Part shown: piece by piece, positions 1 to 5,406 of the stretch
Numbering within the stretch: the first letter of the stretch is position 1
Layout of the letters: every line of letters starts with the position of its first letter
The notes under the pieces: model-generated
The model's input: only the letters and a program-made list of their open reading frames with translations
What the model was told of the DNA's origin: nothing
Databases searched by the model: none
NCBI GenBank assembly: GCA_050744245.1
Contig: JBOGGX010000270.1
Location: 1 to 8,666 of the forward strand
Length of the DNA: 8,666 nucleotides
Reading direction: 5' to 3'
Source of the DNA: JBOGGX01 sp050744245
GTDB taxonomy: Bacteria > Actinomycetota > Acidimicrobiia > Acidimicrobiales > JBOGGX01
Program-made: the position numbers and the translations under genes

Positions 1-1061
1 CGCCACCACCGCCGACCCTGCCGCCGTCCGCTCCGGCGAGCGCGGCGGCCCTCGTCGCACCGATCGCGGCCGGGGGACCGGCGCCGCCGCTACCGGGCCA
101 ACAGGCAGGCGTCACCACCGCACCCCAGCCCGCGGTCGCGGGCGGGCCGGCCGCGGTTCGGCCGGGCGACCCGGCGTCGCTGCAGCCTCAGGCCCCGAAG
201 CGGCCCAACAAGGTCATCGAGAAGACCAAGCCCACCCGGCGGCTCCAGCCCGGCGACCTCGTCTGCGGGGACTGCGGCGAAGGAAACGCACCGGTGCGGA
301 AGTTCTGCAGCCGCTGCGGGTCGTCGCTCGCCCAGGCCGCGGTCGTCAAGAAGAAGTGGTGGCAGAAGATCTTCCCGGCCAAGAAGCAGAAGGTCCTCGA
401 GGCCGGTGAGCGGCCCGGCCGCGGCGGGGTCAAGAAGAAGAAGAAGCTCTCCCTGAAGCCGGTGCTCCGGATCGCCCGTCCGGTCATCGGTGGGCTGCTG
501 CTCCTGGGCGGCATCCTCTACGCCGTGTACGCGCCGTTCCGCGGCTTCGTCAACGAGCGGGTCACGTCGATCAAGGACAGCGCCCTCGACATCGTCCAGC
601 AGGATCCGGTCCCGGTCCGGCCCAACCAGGTGTCGTCGCCGAACGTGCCGGAGCCGCCGCTGACGACCGGCTGCAATGACGCTACGGGCAACATCGCCTG
701 CAAGTCGGTCGATCAGCTCACCAACACCTTCTGGGAGTTCCCCGTACCGCAGCCAGGGGTGCTCGAACCGACGCTGACCGTCCAGTTCGACCGACGGGTG
801 AACATCGATCGGATGATCGTGCACAACGGTGCCGGCGATCAGTTCACGGCGTTCGCCCGCCCCGAGGAGCTCCATCTCGTGTTCCTGCCGTCGAACGAGT
901 CGTTCGACGTCGTCTTGAGGGACACCCCGGACCCTGAGGAGTACAGCGTCGAGGGCGGTCAGGACGTCACGAGCATCCAGATCCAGATACGAACCGCCTT
1001 CACGTCGACGGCGGGGACGAACGCCGCCCTGTCCGAGATCGAGTTCTTCCAGCTCGACTGA
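1..1061 (+). CDS. Zinc-ribbon, single-pass membrane protein with NADase-type glycan-binding (discoidin-like) domain; 5' partial
   Basis: The frame is open to the left edge (first whole codon at base 3), so the true start lies outside; 352 residues are visible. A GTG at 294 is not the start because it would cut a zinc ribbon in half: C88-x2-C91 and C102-x2-C105 flank it. Visible residues 1-70 are Pro/Ala-rich and probably disordered. After the ribbon come two lysine-rich blocks (including five AAG codons at 432-446), one hydrophobic helix near residues 159-177, a short spacer, and a C-terminal domain (about 222-352) with beta-sandwich patterns (LTVQFDRRVNIDRMIV, ending in LSEIEFF) typical of F5/8C-like NADase-type glycan-binding domains. 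The inferred topology is a cytoplasmic N terminus and an external sugar-binding C terminus. This order resembles the CisA adaptor that docks contractile injection particles on the Streptomyces membrane; that role is inferred from architecture only. Its last 62 bases overlap the opposing decarboxylase gene. Confidence 0.85.
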   Translation, partial: PPPPTLPPSAPASAAALVAPIAAGGPAPPLPGQQAGVTTAPQPAVAGGPAAVRPGDPASLQPQAPKRPNKVIEKTKPTRRLQPGDLVCGDCGEGNAPVRKFCSRCGSSLAQAAVVKKKWWQKIFPAKKQKVLEAGERPGRGGVKKKKKLSLKPVLRIARPVIGGLLLLGGILYAVYAPFRGFVNERVTSIKDSALDIVQQDPVPVRPNQVSSPNVPEPPLTTGCNDATGNIACKSVDQLTNTFWEFPVPQPGVLEPTLTVQFDRRVNIDRMIVHNGAGDQFTAFARPEELHLVFLPSNESFDVVLRDTPDPEEYSVEGGQDVTSIQIQIRTAFTSTAGTNAALSEIEFFQLD

Positions 1062-2454
1062 CGCACGCGTCGAGGATGATCTCGATCGCTTCCTCGACGC
1101 GGTCTCGGTGGGTCCGGTGACAGAGGATGCACGCCCTGAGGGTGACCCGGCCGTCGATCACCGTGCTCGAGAGGAAGATCCTCTTCGACGCGTTGATGCG
1201 AGCCAGGAGCTCCCGGTGGTCCTGGTCGTCGCGGTCGCGTAAACGGAACGCCACCACCGACAGCGGGGGCACCCATGGCACCTCGATCCGTTCGTCGGCG
1301 GCCAGACCGGCGGCCAGCATGCGGGCCAGGTCGAGCTTCTCGTCGAGTGCGTCACGGAACGCGGCCACGCCGTGCAGGTGCAGCGGCAGCCATACGCGCA
1401 GCCCGCGGAAGTCGCGACTCAGCTCGGGTGAGTAGTCGGCGAAGTTCGGGACGGTCGGATGGTCGGAGAGGTCCTGGAGGTAGTGCGCGGCCACCCGGTG
1501 CGAGCGCCGGAGCAGCTCGCCGTCGCGTACGAGGAGGCAGCCCGTCCCGTACGGCAGGAACATGCCCTTGTGCGGGTCGAGCGTGATCGAGTCGGCCCGC
1601 TCGATGCCGGCGAACGCGGTCCGCCCCCGATCGGTGAGCTGGAAGAAGCCACCGTAGGCGGCGTCGACATGGAGCCACAGCCGCTCCTGGGCCGCGAGGT
1701 CGGCGATGGCCGCGATGGGGTCGACCGCGCCCGTGTCGGTGGTGCCGGCGCTGGCCACGACGAAGAAGGGTCGGCGCCCGGCCGACCGGTCGGCGCCGAC
1801 CGCCTCGGCCAGCGCCGCCGGCTCCATGGTGAGGTCGGAGGTGCACGCAACGGTGCGCACGGCATCCCGGGGAAGACCGGCGACCATCGCCGCCTTGGCG
1901 ACCGACTGGTGGGTGTGCTCGGTGACGTAGAGGGTGCCGTCGAGGAACCGCTCGCCGAGGCGCTCGGTCCTGGCTGCGACGATTGCGGAGAGGTTCGCCA
2001 TCGAGCCCCCCGACGTGAGCACGCCCATCGAGCGTTCGCCGTAGCCGAACAGCCGGCCCATCCACCTCACGGCCGACGCTTCCATCGCGGCCAGGACCGG
2101 TGCGGGCTCGGCGATGTTCACATACCGATTGGTCACGCTGGCCACGAGGTCGGCCACGGCGGCGGCGTAGAGCCCGCCACCGGGGATGTACGCCATGTAG
2201 CCCGGCCCGGTCGTGTCGAACGCCCGGGCGACGCCGGCGTCGATCGTCACCAGGAGCCCGCCGAACGGTCGCCCGAGCTCCGGCGGGTCGTCGTCGAGCA
2301 CGCTCTCGGCCCTCACCCAGGCCTCGTCGTCCACACCGGTGGCCGGTGCAATCGAGCGGGTCTCGACGAAGTCGACGGCGTAGTCGAGCGCAGCGCGACC
2401 GATCGCCTCCATTGAGAGGCGATCGGGTTCGAGCGGGTGGTCGTCGGCCGGCAT
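1000..2454 (-). CDS. PLP-dependent group II decarboxylase (aromatic-L-amino-acid decarboxylase family)
   Basis: The 484-residue product has the family's usual length and all main landmarks. These are the phosphate-binding TSGGSMANL segment near 147-155, H182 in THQSVAKAA (the residue that stacks on the cofactor ring), D264 in HVDAAYGG (pairs with the pyridine nitrogen), and the Schiff-base lysine K296 in DPHKGMFLPYG. It should therefore be a catalytically competent cytosolic fold-type I enzyme that decarboxylates an amino acid, probably aromatic; the substrate cannot be read from sequence. It is the third gene of the luxR operon, 30 bases after the CARDB-like gene. No strong ribosome site precedes the ATG at 2454; an in-frame ATG at 2412 (M15) lies in the loop of a perfect hairpin and could be an alternative start. 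The last 18 or so residues (Arg/Ser-rich) lie in the overlap with the opposing zinc-ribbon gene and look like a run-on tail rather than family sequence. Confidence 0.93.
   Translation of the reverse strand: MPADDHPLEPDRLSMEAIGRAALDYAVDFVETRSIAPATGVDDEAWVRAESVLDDDPPELGRPFGGLLVTIDAGVARAFDTTGPGYMAYIPGGGLYAAAVADLVASVTNRYVNIAEPAPVLAAMEASAVRWMGRLFGYGERSMGVLTSGGSMANLSAIVAARTERLGERFLDGTLYVTEHTHQSVAKAAMVAGLPRDAVRTVACTSDLTMEPAALAEAVGADRSAGRRPFFVVASAGTTDTGAVDPIAAIADLAAQERLWLHVDAAYGGFFQLTDRGRTAFAGIERADSITLDPHKGMFLPYGTGCLLVRDGELLRRSHRVAAHYLQDLSDHPTVPNFADYSPELSRDFRGLRVWLPLHLHGVAAFRDALDEKLDLARMLAAGLAADERIEVPWVPPLSVVAFRLRDRDDQDHRELLARINASKRIFLSSTVIDGRVTLRACILCHRTHRDRVEEAIEIILDACVSRAGRTRSRTGRRSSPPST
2399..2426. 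repeat. Perfect 11-bp inverted repeat with 6-nt loop at the decarboxylase 5' end
   Basis: The arms CCGATCGCCTC (2399-2409) and GAGGCGATCGG (2416-2426) are exact reverse complements around a six-base loop. On the coding (minus) strand the loop reads TCAATG, which places the in-frame ATG of M15 in the loop. The element lies 28-55 bases inside the decarboxylase gene if ATG 2454 is used, or right at the start codon if ATG 2412 is used. It could be an mRNA hairpin affecting initiation or an operator; chance in GC-rich DNA is possible. Confidence 0.5.
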
Positions 2455-2484
2455 GGGCCGACGGTCTACTCGGTGCCCGGGGTG

Positions 2485-2781
2485 TCAGGCGGTGAATGCC
2501 TGGCGGAGGTGATCGTTCTGACCGGAGCCAGGGTTGACGTACGCCAGCGCCTCATGCGTGCCCTCGGCCACCGGGCCGAGGCTCACCCAGGGTGTCGTCC
2601 CCACGCTGGGCGACAGCGACTCCGATGTCCAGGTGGTCACGTAGTTGTCGTCGACCTCGAGGCCGACCTCGGCGACGCCGGACTCGTCGCCCACGTTGAA
2701 CAGCTCGAAGGTGACCCACTGCTCGCCGTCCTGGGGGACAACCGACAGCGCGCCCCCGGCGAACTCGAACATGGCCGGCAT
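2485..2781 (-). CDS. Small CARDB-like Ig-fold protein, no signal peptide
   Basis: The product has 98 residues. Alternating hydrophobic strands (WVTFELFNVGDESG, then VGLEVDD, then WVSLGPVAEGTHEALAYV) match the CARDB/DUF11-like beta-sandwich pattern, in which the phrase 'F-x-V-x-N-x-G-x-x-x-A' and a late 'G-x-H-x-L' are typical. It is a single domain with no signal peptide or membrane helix, so it is probably cytosolic, which is unusual for a fold mostly seen in exported multidomain proteins. The ATG at 2781 follows the luxR stop by one base (TGA-C-ATG) and is preceded by AAGGA ten bases upstream; a second ATG at 2772 is possible. Tight spacing means co-transcription and probably coupled translation with luxR, and the decarboxylase follows 30 bases later. 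Its function is not known to me; a structural or ligand-binding accessory role is a guess. Confidence 0.8.
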   Translation of the reverse strand: MPAMFEFAGGALSVVPQDGEQWVTFELFNVGDESGVAEVGLEVDDNYVTTWTSESLSPSVGTTPWVSLGPVAEGTHEALAYVNPGSGQNDHLRQAFTA

Positions 2782-2782
2782 G

Positions 2783-3409
2783 TCAGATCAGTCCTTCGCG
2801 CACGGCATAGGCCACGGCGTGGGTGCGGTTGCGCAGGCACAACCGGGCGGTGATGTCGTGGATGATGTTCTTGATCGTCCGCTCGGAGTACGAGAGCCGG
2901 CCGGCGATCTCGGCCGTGTCCCAGCCCTCGGCGACGAGGCGGAGGACCTCGATCTCCCGCTCGGTCAGCCCGCTCATCGTGATGCCGCGGGGGGCGAGCA
3001 CCTGGCGCTGGAGCTTGCCGATCTGGTTGAGGAGCCGACCGAGCAGGTCGGGCGGCACCGAGCCGTCGCCCTGCGCCGCCGACTGCACCACCTGCACGAG
3101 TCGCTCGGTGGTCGCCTCCTCCCGGCGCAGGAGCCCGCAGGCGCCGGCTTCGAGTGCGGAGAACAGTCCGCCGTCGTCGAGCTTGGTCACGACCGCCACC
3201 ACCCGGGGGCAGCCGTTGCGTTGCACGGCCCGGATGATCCGAGCGGTGTCGGTGTCGAGGTCGTCGGCGACGATCACCGCCACCTCGGCGTTGTCGACGT
3301 CGCCTTCCTCGACGATCTGGATCTCCGGCCGGGGCCGCAGCTGAGCGCTGATGCCCGCCTGGGAAACCGGATCGTTCGCGTAGACGAACGTGGCGATGCG
3401 ATTGGCCAT
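2783..3409 (-). CDS. LuxR/NarL-family response-regulator-like transcription factor with degenerate receiver
   Basis: The product has 208 residues. The N-terminal 1-110 has receiver-like alternation: acidic ND at 12-13, VAVIVADD with D49/D50 near the phospho-acceptor place, T75, then EAGACGLLRRE, where the near-invariant Lys of the 'GYLLK' position is replaced by Arg (R95/R96). Phosphorylation control is therefore doubtful, and it may be an orphan or pseudo-receiver. A linker leads to a clear GerE/LuxR helix-turn-helix (about 146-208: LTEREIEVLRLVAEGWDTAEIAGRL, then SERTIKNIIHDI). The ATG at 3409 is chosen because AGAAGGGG sits eight bases upstream. Extension upstream is possible in frame but gives Arg-rich, non-conserved sequence. 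It heads an operon with the CARDB-like and decarboxylase genes and is presumably their regulator or a regulator of adjacent loci. No cognate histidine kinase is in the window. Confidence 0.92.
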   Translation of the reverse strand: MANRIATFVYANDPVSQAGISAQLRPRPEIQIVEEGDVDNAEVAVIVADDLDTDTARIIRAVQRNGCPRVVAVVTKLDDGGLFSALEAGACGLLRREEATTERLVQVVQSAAQGDGSVPPDLLGRLLNQIGKLQRQVLAPRGITMSGLTEREIEVLRLVAEGWDTAEIAGRLSYSERTIKNIIHDITARLCLRNRTHAVAYAVREGLI

Positions 3410-3417
3410 CGATGTAA

Positions 3418-3425
3418 CCCCTTCT
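3418..3425 (-). promoter_or_regulatory. Ribosome binding site of luxR
   Basis: On the minus strand AGAAGGGG stands eight bases before the ATG at 3409. This decides that start over the longer upstream reading frame. Confidence 0.7.
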
Positions 3426-3551
3426 GGCGTCGTCGGTGCCCGCGCCCACCGGCGACGGCCCGCGCATTCATCTGACTGGCTGATGTGGTCTACGTGTGCG
3501 TCCCGCCCGTGGTTCGCACGGGGAGAACATCGCGCCGAGGTCTTTTCGGGC

Positions 3552-3571
3552 ACTCAACGGTGACTCAACGG
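3552..3571. repeat. Direct repeat ACTCAACGG x2, period 11
   Basis: ACTCAACGG occurs at 3552-3560 and again at 3563-3571, one helical turn apart, about 145 bases upstream of the luxR start. Tandem half-sites on one DNA face are common for response-regulator binding, so this is a candidate operator, possibly autoregulatory. No protein can be assigned from sequence. Confidence 0.4.
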
Positions 3572-3575
3572 GCAG

Positions 3576-3591
3576 TGTGACTTGCGTCACT
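3576..3591. promoter_or_regulatory. CRP/FNR-type palindrome TGTGA-N6-TCACT
   Basis: TGTGA (3576-3580), six bases, then TCACT (3587-3591) matches nine of ten positions of the CRP-family consensus TGTGA-N6-TCACA; its core GTGAC/GTCAC is a perfect inverted repeat. It lies just upstream of the ACTCAACGG repeat and about 170 bases from the luxR start. Actinobacterial Crp proteins use similar sites. Binding is inferred. Confidence 0.4.
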
Positions 3592-3778
3592 CGGCCACTC
3601 GCGTTGCCCCAATGCGGCACGAGCCAACAGAGACGACTGGGTCGGCGGTGATACGTCGGCCATCTCGTCGGCCGACGCCACACTCCTGCGGCGACACGGT
3701 CCAAATCCGTAGAGAAGTCGAAGAACTTCTGAAGGACTCCACCGCGGTCATCGTGCATGACCGACCCAAATTGCAGCG

Positions 3779-4099
3779 TTGCCTTCGGTGACTACCAGTT
3801 CGAACAGGACTACAAGCAGGAACGAAGGGCACCTCAAGGACACGGATGCCGGGGAGTCGATCGACTTCCTGCACTACGTGACGAACGCGAGCGACCCAGC
3901 CGCGTTCAAAGCCGCCATCCGCCAGTTCTCGAAGAAGGAGGTCGAGTTCGCGTGGCAATGCGCTCGCGACGCCGTCCCCGAGGAAGCGAGACTGTGGTGG
4001 CCGCGCCGAGGCGTGAAGCCAGGTCTCCTGGGCCCCCGGTGGAAAATCTCGTGGTGGCCTTGCGTAGCGAACAGGTGTTCGGTAGCATGTCCGGCATGA
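3779..4099 (+). CDS. Hypothetical small protein, possibly frame-broken remnant
   Basis: I do not recognise this gene. From about 3824 to 4020 this frame has strongly G/C-ending codons and protein-like content (SIDFLHYVTNASDPAAFKAA, then FSKKEVEFAWQCARDAVPEE), so this part looks coding. The only upstream starts in frame are a TTG (3779) and a GTG (3788), neither with a ribosome site, and the first residues are Ser/Thr/Arg-rich. The adjacent frame from an ATG at 3757 gives a more natural start (MTDPNCSVAFGDYQFEQDYK), which suggests a one-base frame break near 3820. The 3' end is also odd: Trp/Cys-rich residues run through the SOS promoter of the HNH gene and stop at TGA 4097-4099, overlapping that gene's ATG. 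It may be a decayed gene whose end was displaced by the HNH gene. Confidence 0.35.
   Translation: MPSVTTSSNRTTSRNEGHLKDTDAGESIDFLHYVTNASDPAAFKAAIRQFSKKEVEFAWQCARDAVPEEARLWWPRRGVKPGLLGPRWKISWWPCVANRCSVACPA
4060..4088 (+). promoter_or_regulatory. Promoter of the DUF222-HNH gene, probably leaderless
   Basis: TTGCGT (4060-4065), a 17-base spacer, then TAGCAT (4083-4088) fit actinobacterial -35/-10 hexamers (TANNNT). A transcript starting seven or eight bases downstream would begin at or next to the ATG at 4096, which explains the absence of a Shine-Dalgarno sequence. The SOS box lies in the spacer. Confidence 0.6.
4068..4081. promoter_or_regulatory. LexA (SOS) box
   Basis: CGAACAGGTGTTCG contains GAAC-N4-GTTC in a palindrome flanked by C and G, which is the actinobacterial SOS-box core. 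It lies between the putative -35 and -10 elements, where bound LexA would block RNA polymerase. Known context: several Mycobacterium tuberculosis REP13E12-family genes carry LexA sites and are DNA-damage induced. Confidence 0.75.
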
Positions 4100-5406
4100 G
4101 TCGTGCCCCTGCCGCCGCCGCCGTGTGCCGCGAGGCAGAGGTGGCCGCGGTCGAGGGGCGGGTGGCCGAGCTGATGGGTGTGATCAACGCAGCCACGGCT
4201 CAGCTGGTCGAGGTCGTCGCCGAGGCGGAGCGGACCTTGGCCTGGGAGGGGTGGGGGATCCGGTCGCTGGAGCATTGGGTCACGTGGCGGTGCGGGGTTT
4301 CGGTGCCGCGAGCCAATCGGCTGGTGAGCATGGCCCGGGCCCTGCCCGCGCTGCCGGCGGTGAGCGGAGTGTTCGAGGCCGGGTCGTTGTCGGAGGATCA
4401 GGCCGCGATCGTGTGTCGCCACGCCACCCCGGGCACCGATGCGGTGGTGGCCGAGCTGGCCCCGTTGTTGACCGTGCCCCAGTTGGGGCGGGTCGTGGCC
4501 TCGATCCCCCAACCCCCGCCCGATCCGGTGGACGAGCCCGACGAGGAGCGGCAACCGGTGAGCTCGACTCGGGAGCGGCGCCGGGTGACCTTCGGTCACG
4601 ACGACGACGGCACCTGGTGGTTGCGGGCTCTGCTGCCCCCCGATGTGGGGGCGGTGGTCGAACAGGCGTTGGCTGCCGGGCGTGACGCCGAGTTCCGGGA
4701 CCGGCATCCCGACCTCGAGCGTGGTGACGGGGCGGCGTCGGCCGCGGCTCGGGATCGGGTGTCGTGGGCCGATGGTCTGGTCCGGTTGGCCGAGACCGGG
4801 CTGGAGGCCCTGGAACAGGGCCCCGAAGGCGAGCCGGCCCGGCCGGGTGGGGAACGGTTCGAGGTGGTGGTCCACATCGACGCCGACCGGGCCACCCCGA
4901 CCGCCCTGCATCTGGGGCCGTTGCTGCCGGTCGGGATCGACCACCTGGTCACCTGTGACGCCACCGTGCGGGCCGTCATCGAACGGCTCGGCCAACCGGT
5001 GGCGTTGGGCCGGCGGCGGCGCACCGTGCCCCGCCGGTTGCGGAGGCTGATCGAGGGTCGCGACGGCGGCTGCCGCATCCCCGGCTGCGGCCGCCGCCAC
5101 CGGCTCCACATCCACCACCTGGTCCACTGGTCCGCCGGCGGCCCCACCGATCCCGACAACCTGCTCGCCTTGTGTCCGGCCCACCACCGCCTCGTCCACC
5201 TCGGCCGGCTATTCATCACCGGCGACCCGACCCGGCCCGACGGCCTCGAGTTCACCGACCTGCACGGCCGGCGGCTCACCCCGGCCCGGGCCAGCCCCAC
5301 CCACGGGCCACCCGTCGACGCCGCCCGCCGGCTCGGCGTCCCCACCCCCCTCTACCAGAACCCCCTCGGCGAACCCCTCCACGACTGGGCCATCGTCTGG
5401 AACTCA
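4096..5406 (+). CDS. DUF222 / 13E12-repeat HNH endonuclease-like protein, no stop codon near expected end
   Basis: An N-terminal DUF222 region (about residues 10-300, including VNRLVSMARALPAL-like helices and a central EVVVHIDAD segment) is followed by an HNH nuclease module near residues 325-365: C-x4-C (CRIPGC), HIHHLVHW, DPDNL and a final HHRLVH. The protein presumably nicks or cleaves DNA; the cellular role of the family is unclear. ATG 4096 is chosen from the promoter layout; ATG 4087 (three residues longer) overlaps the -10. Family-like sequence ends with LGEPLHDWAIVWN just before 5404, but there is no stop there: the frame stays open to a TGA at 7483-7485 because it lies codon-on-codon antisense to the hopA1-lanC gene. 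The end given is therefore the end of plausible protein, not a stop. Synonymous codons change from mainly G-ending (TTG, GTG, GGG) to C-ending after about 5040, hinting at a mosaic gene. Confidence 0.85.

Larger units (their letters stand above)
3427..3756. other. Intergenic region upstream of luxR
   Basis: Open frames across this stretch on both strands give low-complexity, Arg/Pro-rich translations with no family resemblance, so I see no gene here. It holds a nine-base direct repeat (3552-3571), a CRP-like palindrome (3576-3591) and an 8-bp inverted repeat (arms 3654-3661 and 3670-3677). It presumably carries the promoter of the luxR operon, but I could not place convincing -35/-10 hexamers on the minus strand. 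Confidence 0.5.

Noticed and set aside
1053..1074. Possible terminator hairpin CTCGAC/GTCGAG at the 3' end of the zinc-ribbon gene
   Set aside because: The stem is only six bases with a ten-base loop and no T-tract, and it lies within the opposing coding sequence.
1459..2415. 318-codon plus-strand open frame opposite the decarboxylase
   Set aside because: It is codon-aligned antisense of a clear PLP enzyme; the translation has no recognisable domain.
3373..3390. CGTTCG/CGAACG inverted repeat resembling an inverted SOS box
   Set aside because: The half-sites are in the wrong order (GTTC first) and spacing for LexA, and it lies within luxR codons 7-12.
3654..3677. 8-bp inverted repeat CGTCGGCC/GGCCGACG with 8-base loop
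   Set aside because: Short, GC-only composition makes chance likely; no T-tract, and no gene end or start close enough to give it a role.
3779..4099. Lanthipeptide precursor ending in a Cys-containing tail (VANRCSVACPA)
   Set aside because: The tail has three Cys but hardly any Ser/Thr to dehydrate, overlaps the SOS promoter, is far from the kinase/HopA1-LanC operon and on the other strand, and lacks a ribosome site.
3874..5199. 441-codon minus-strand open frame opposite the HNH gene
   Set aside because: It is codon-aligned antisense of the DUF222-HNH frame, with His/Pro/Gly-rich translation and no family features.
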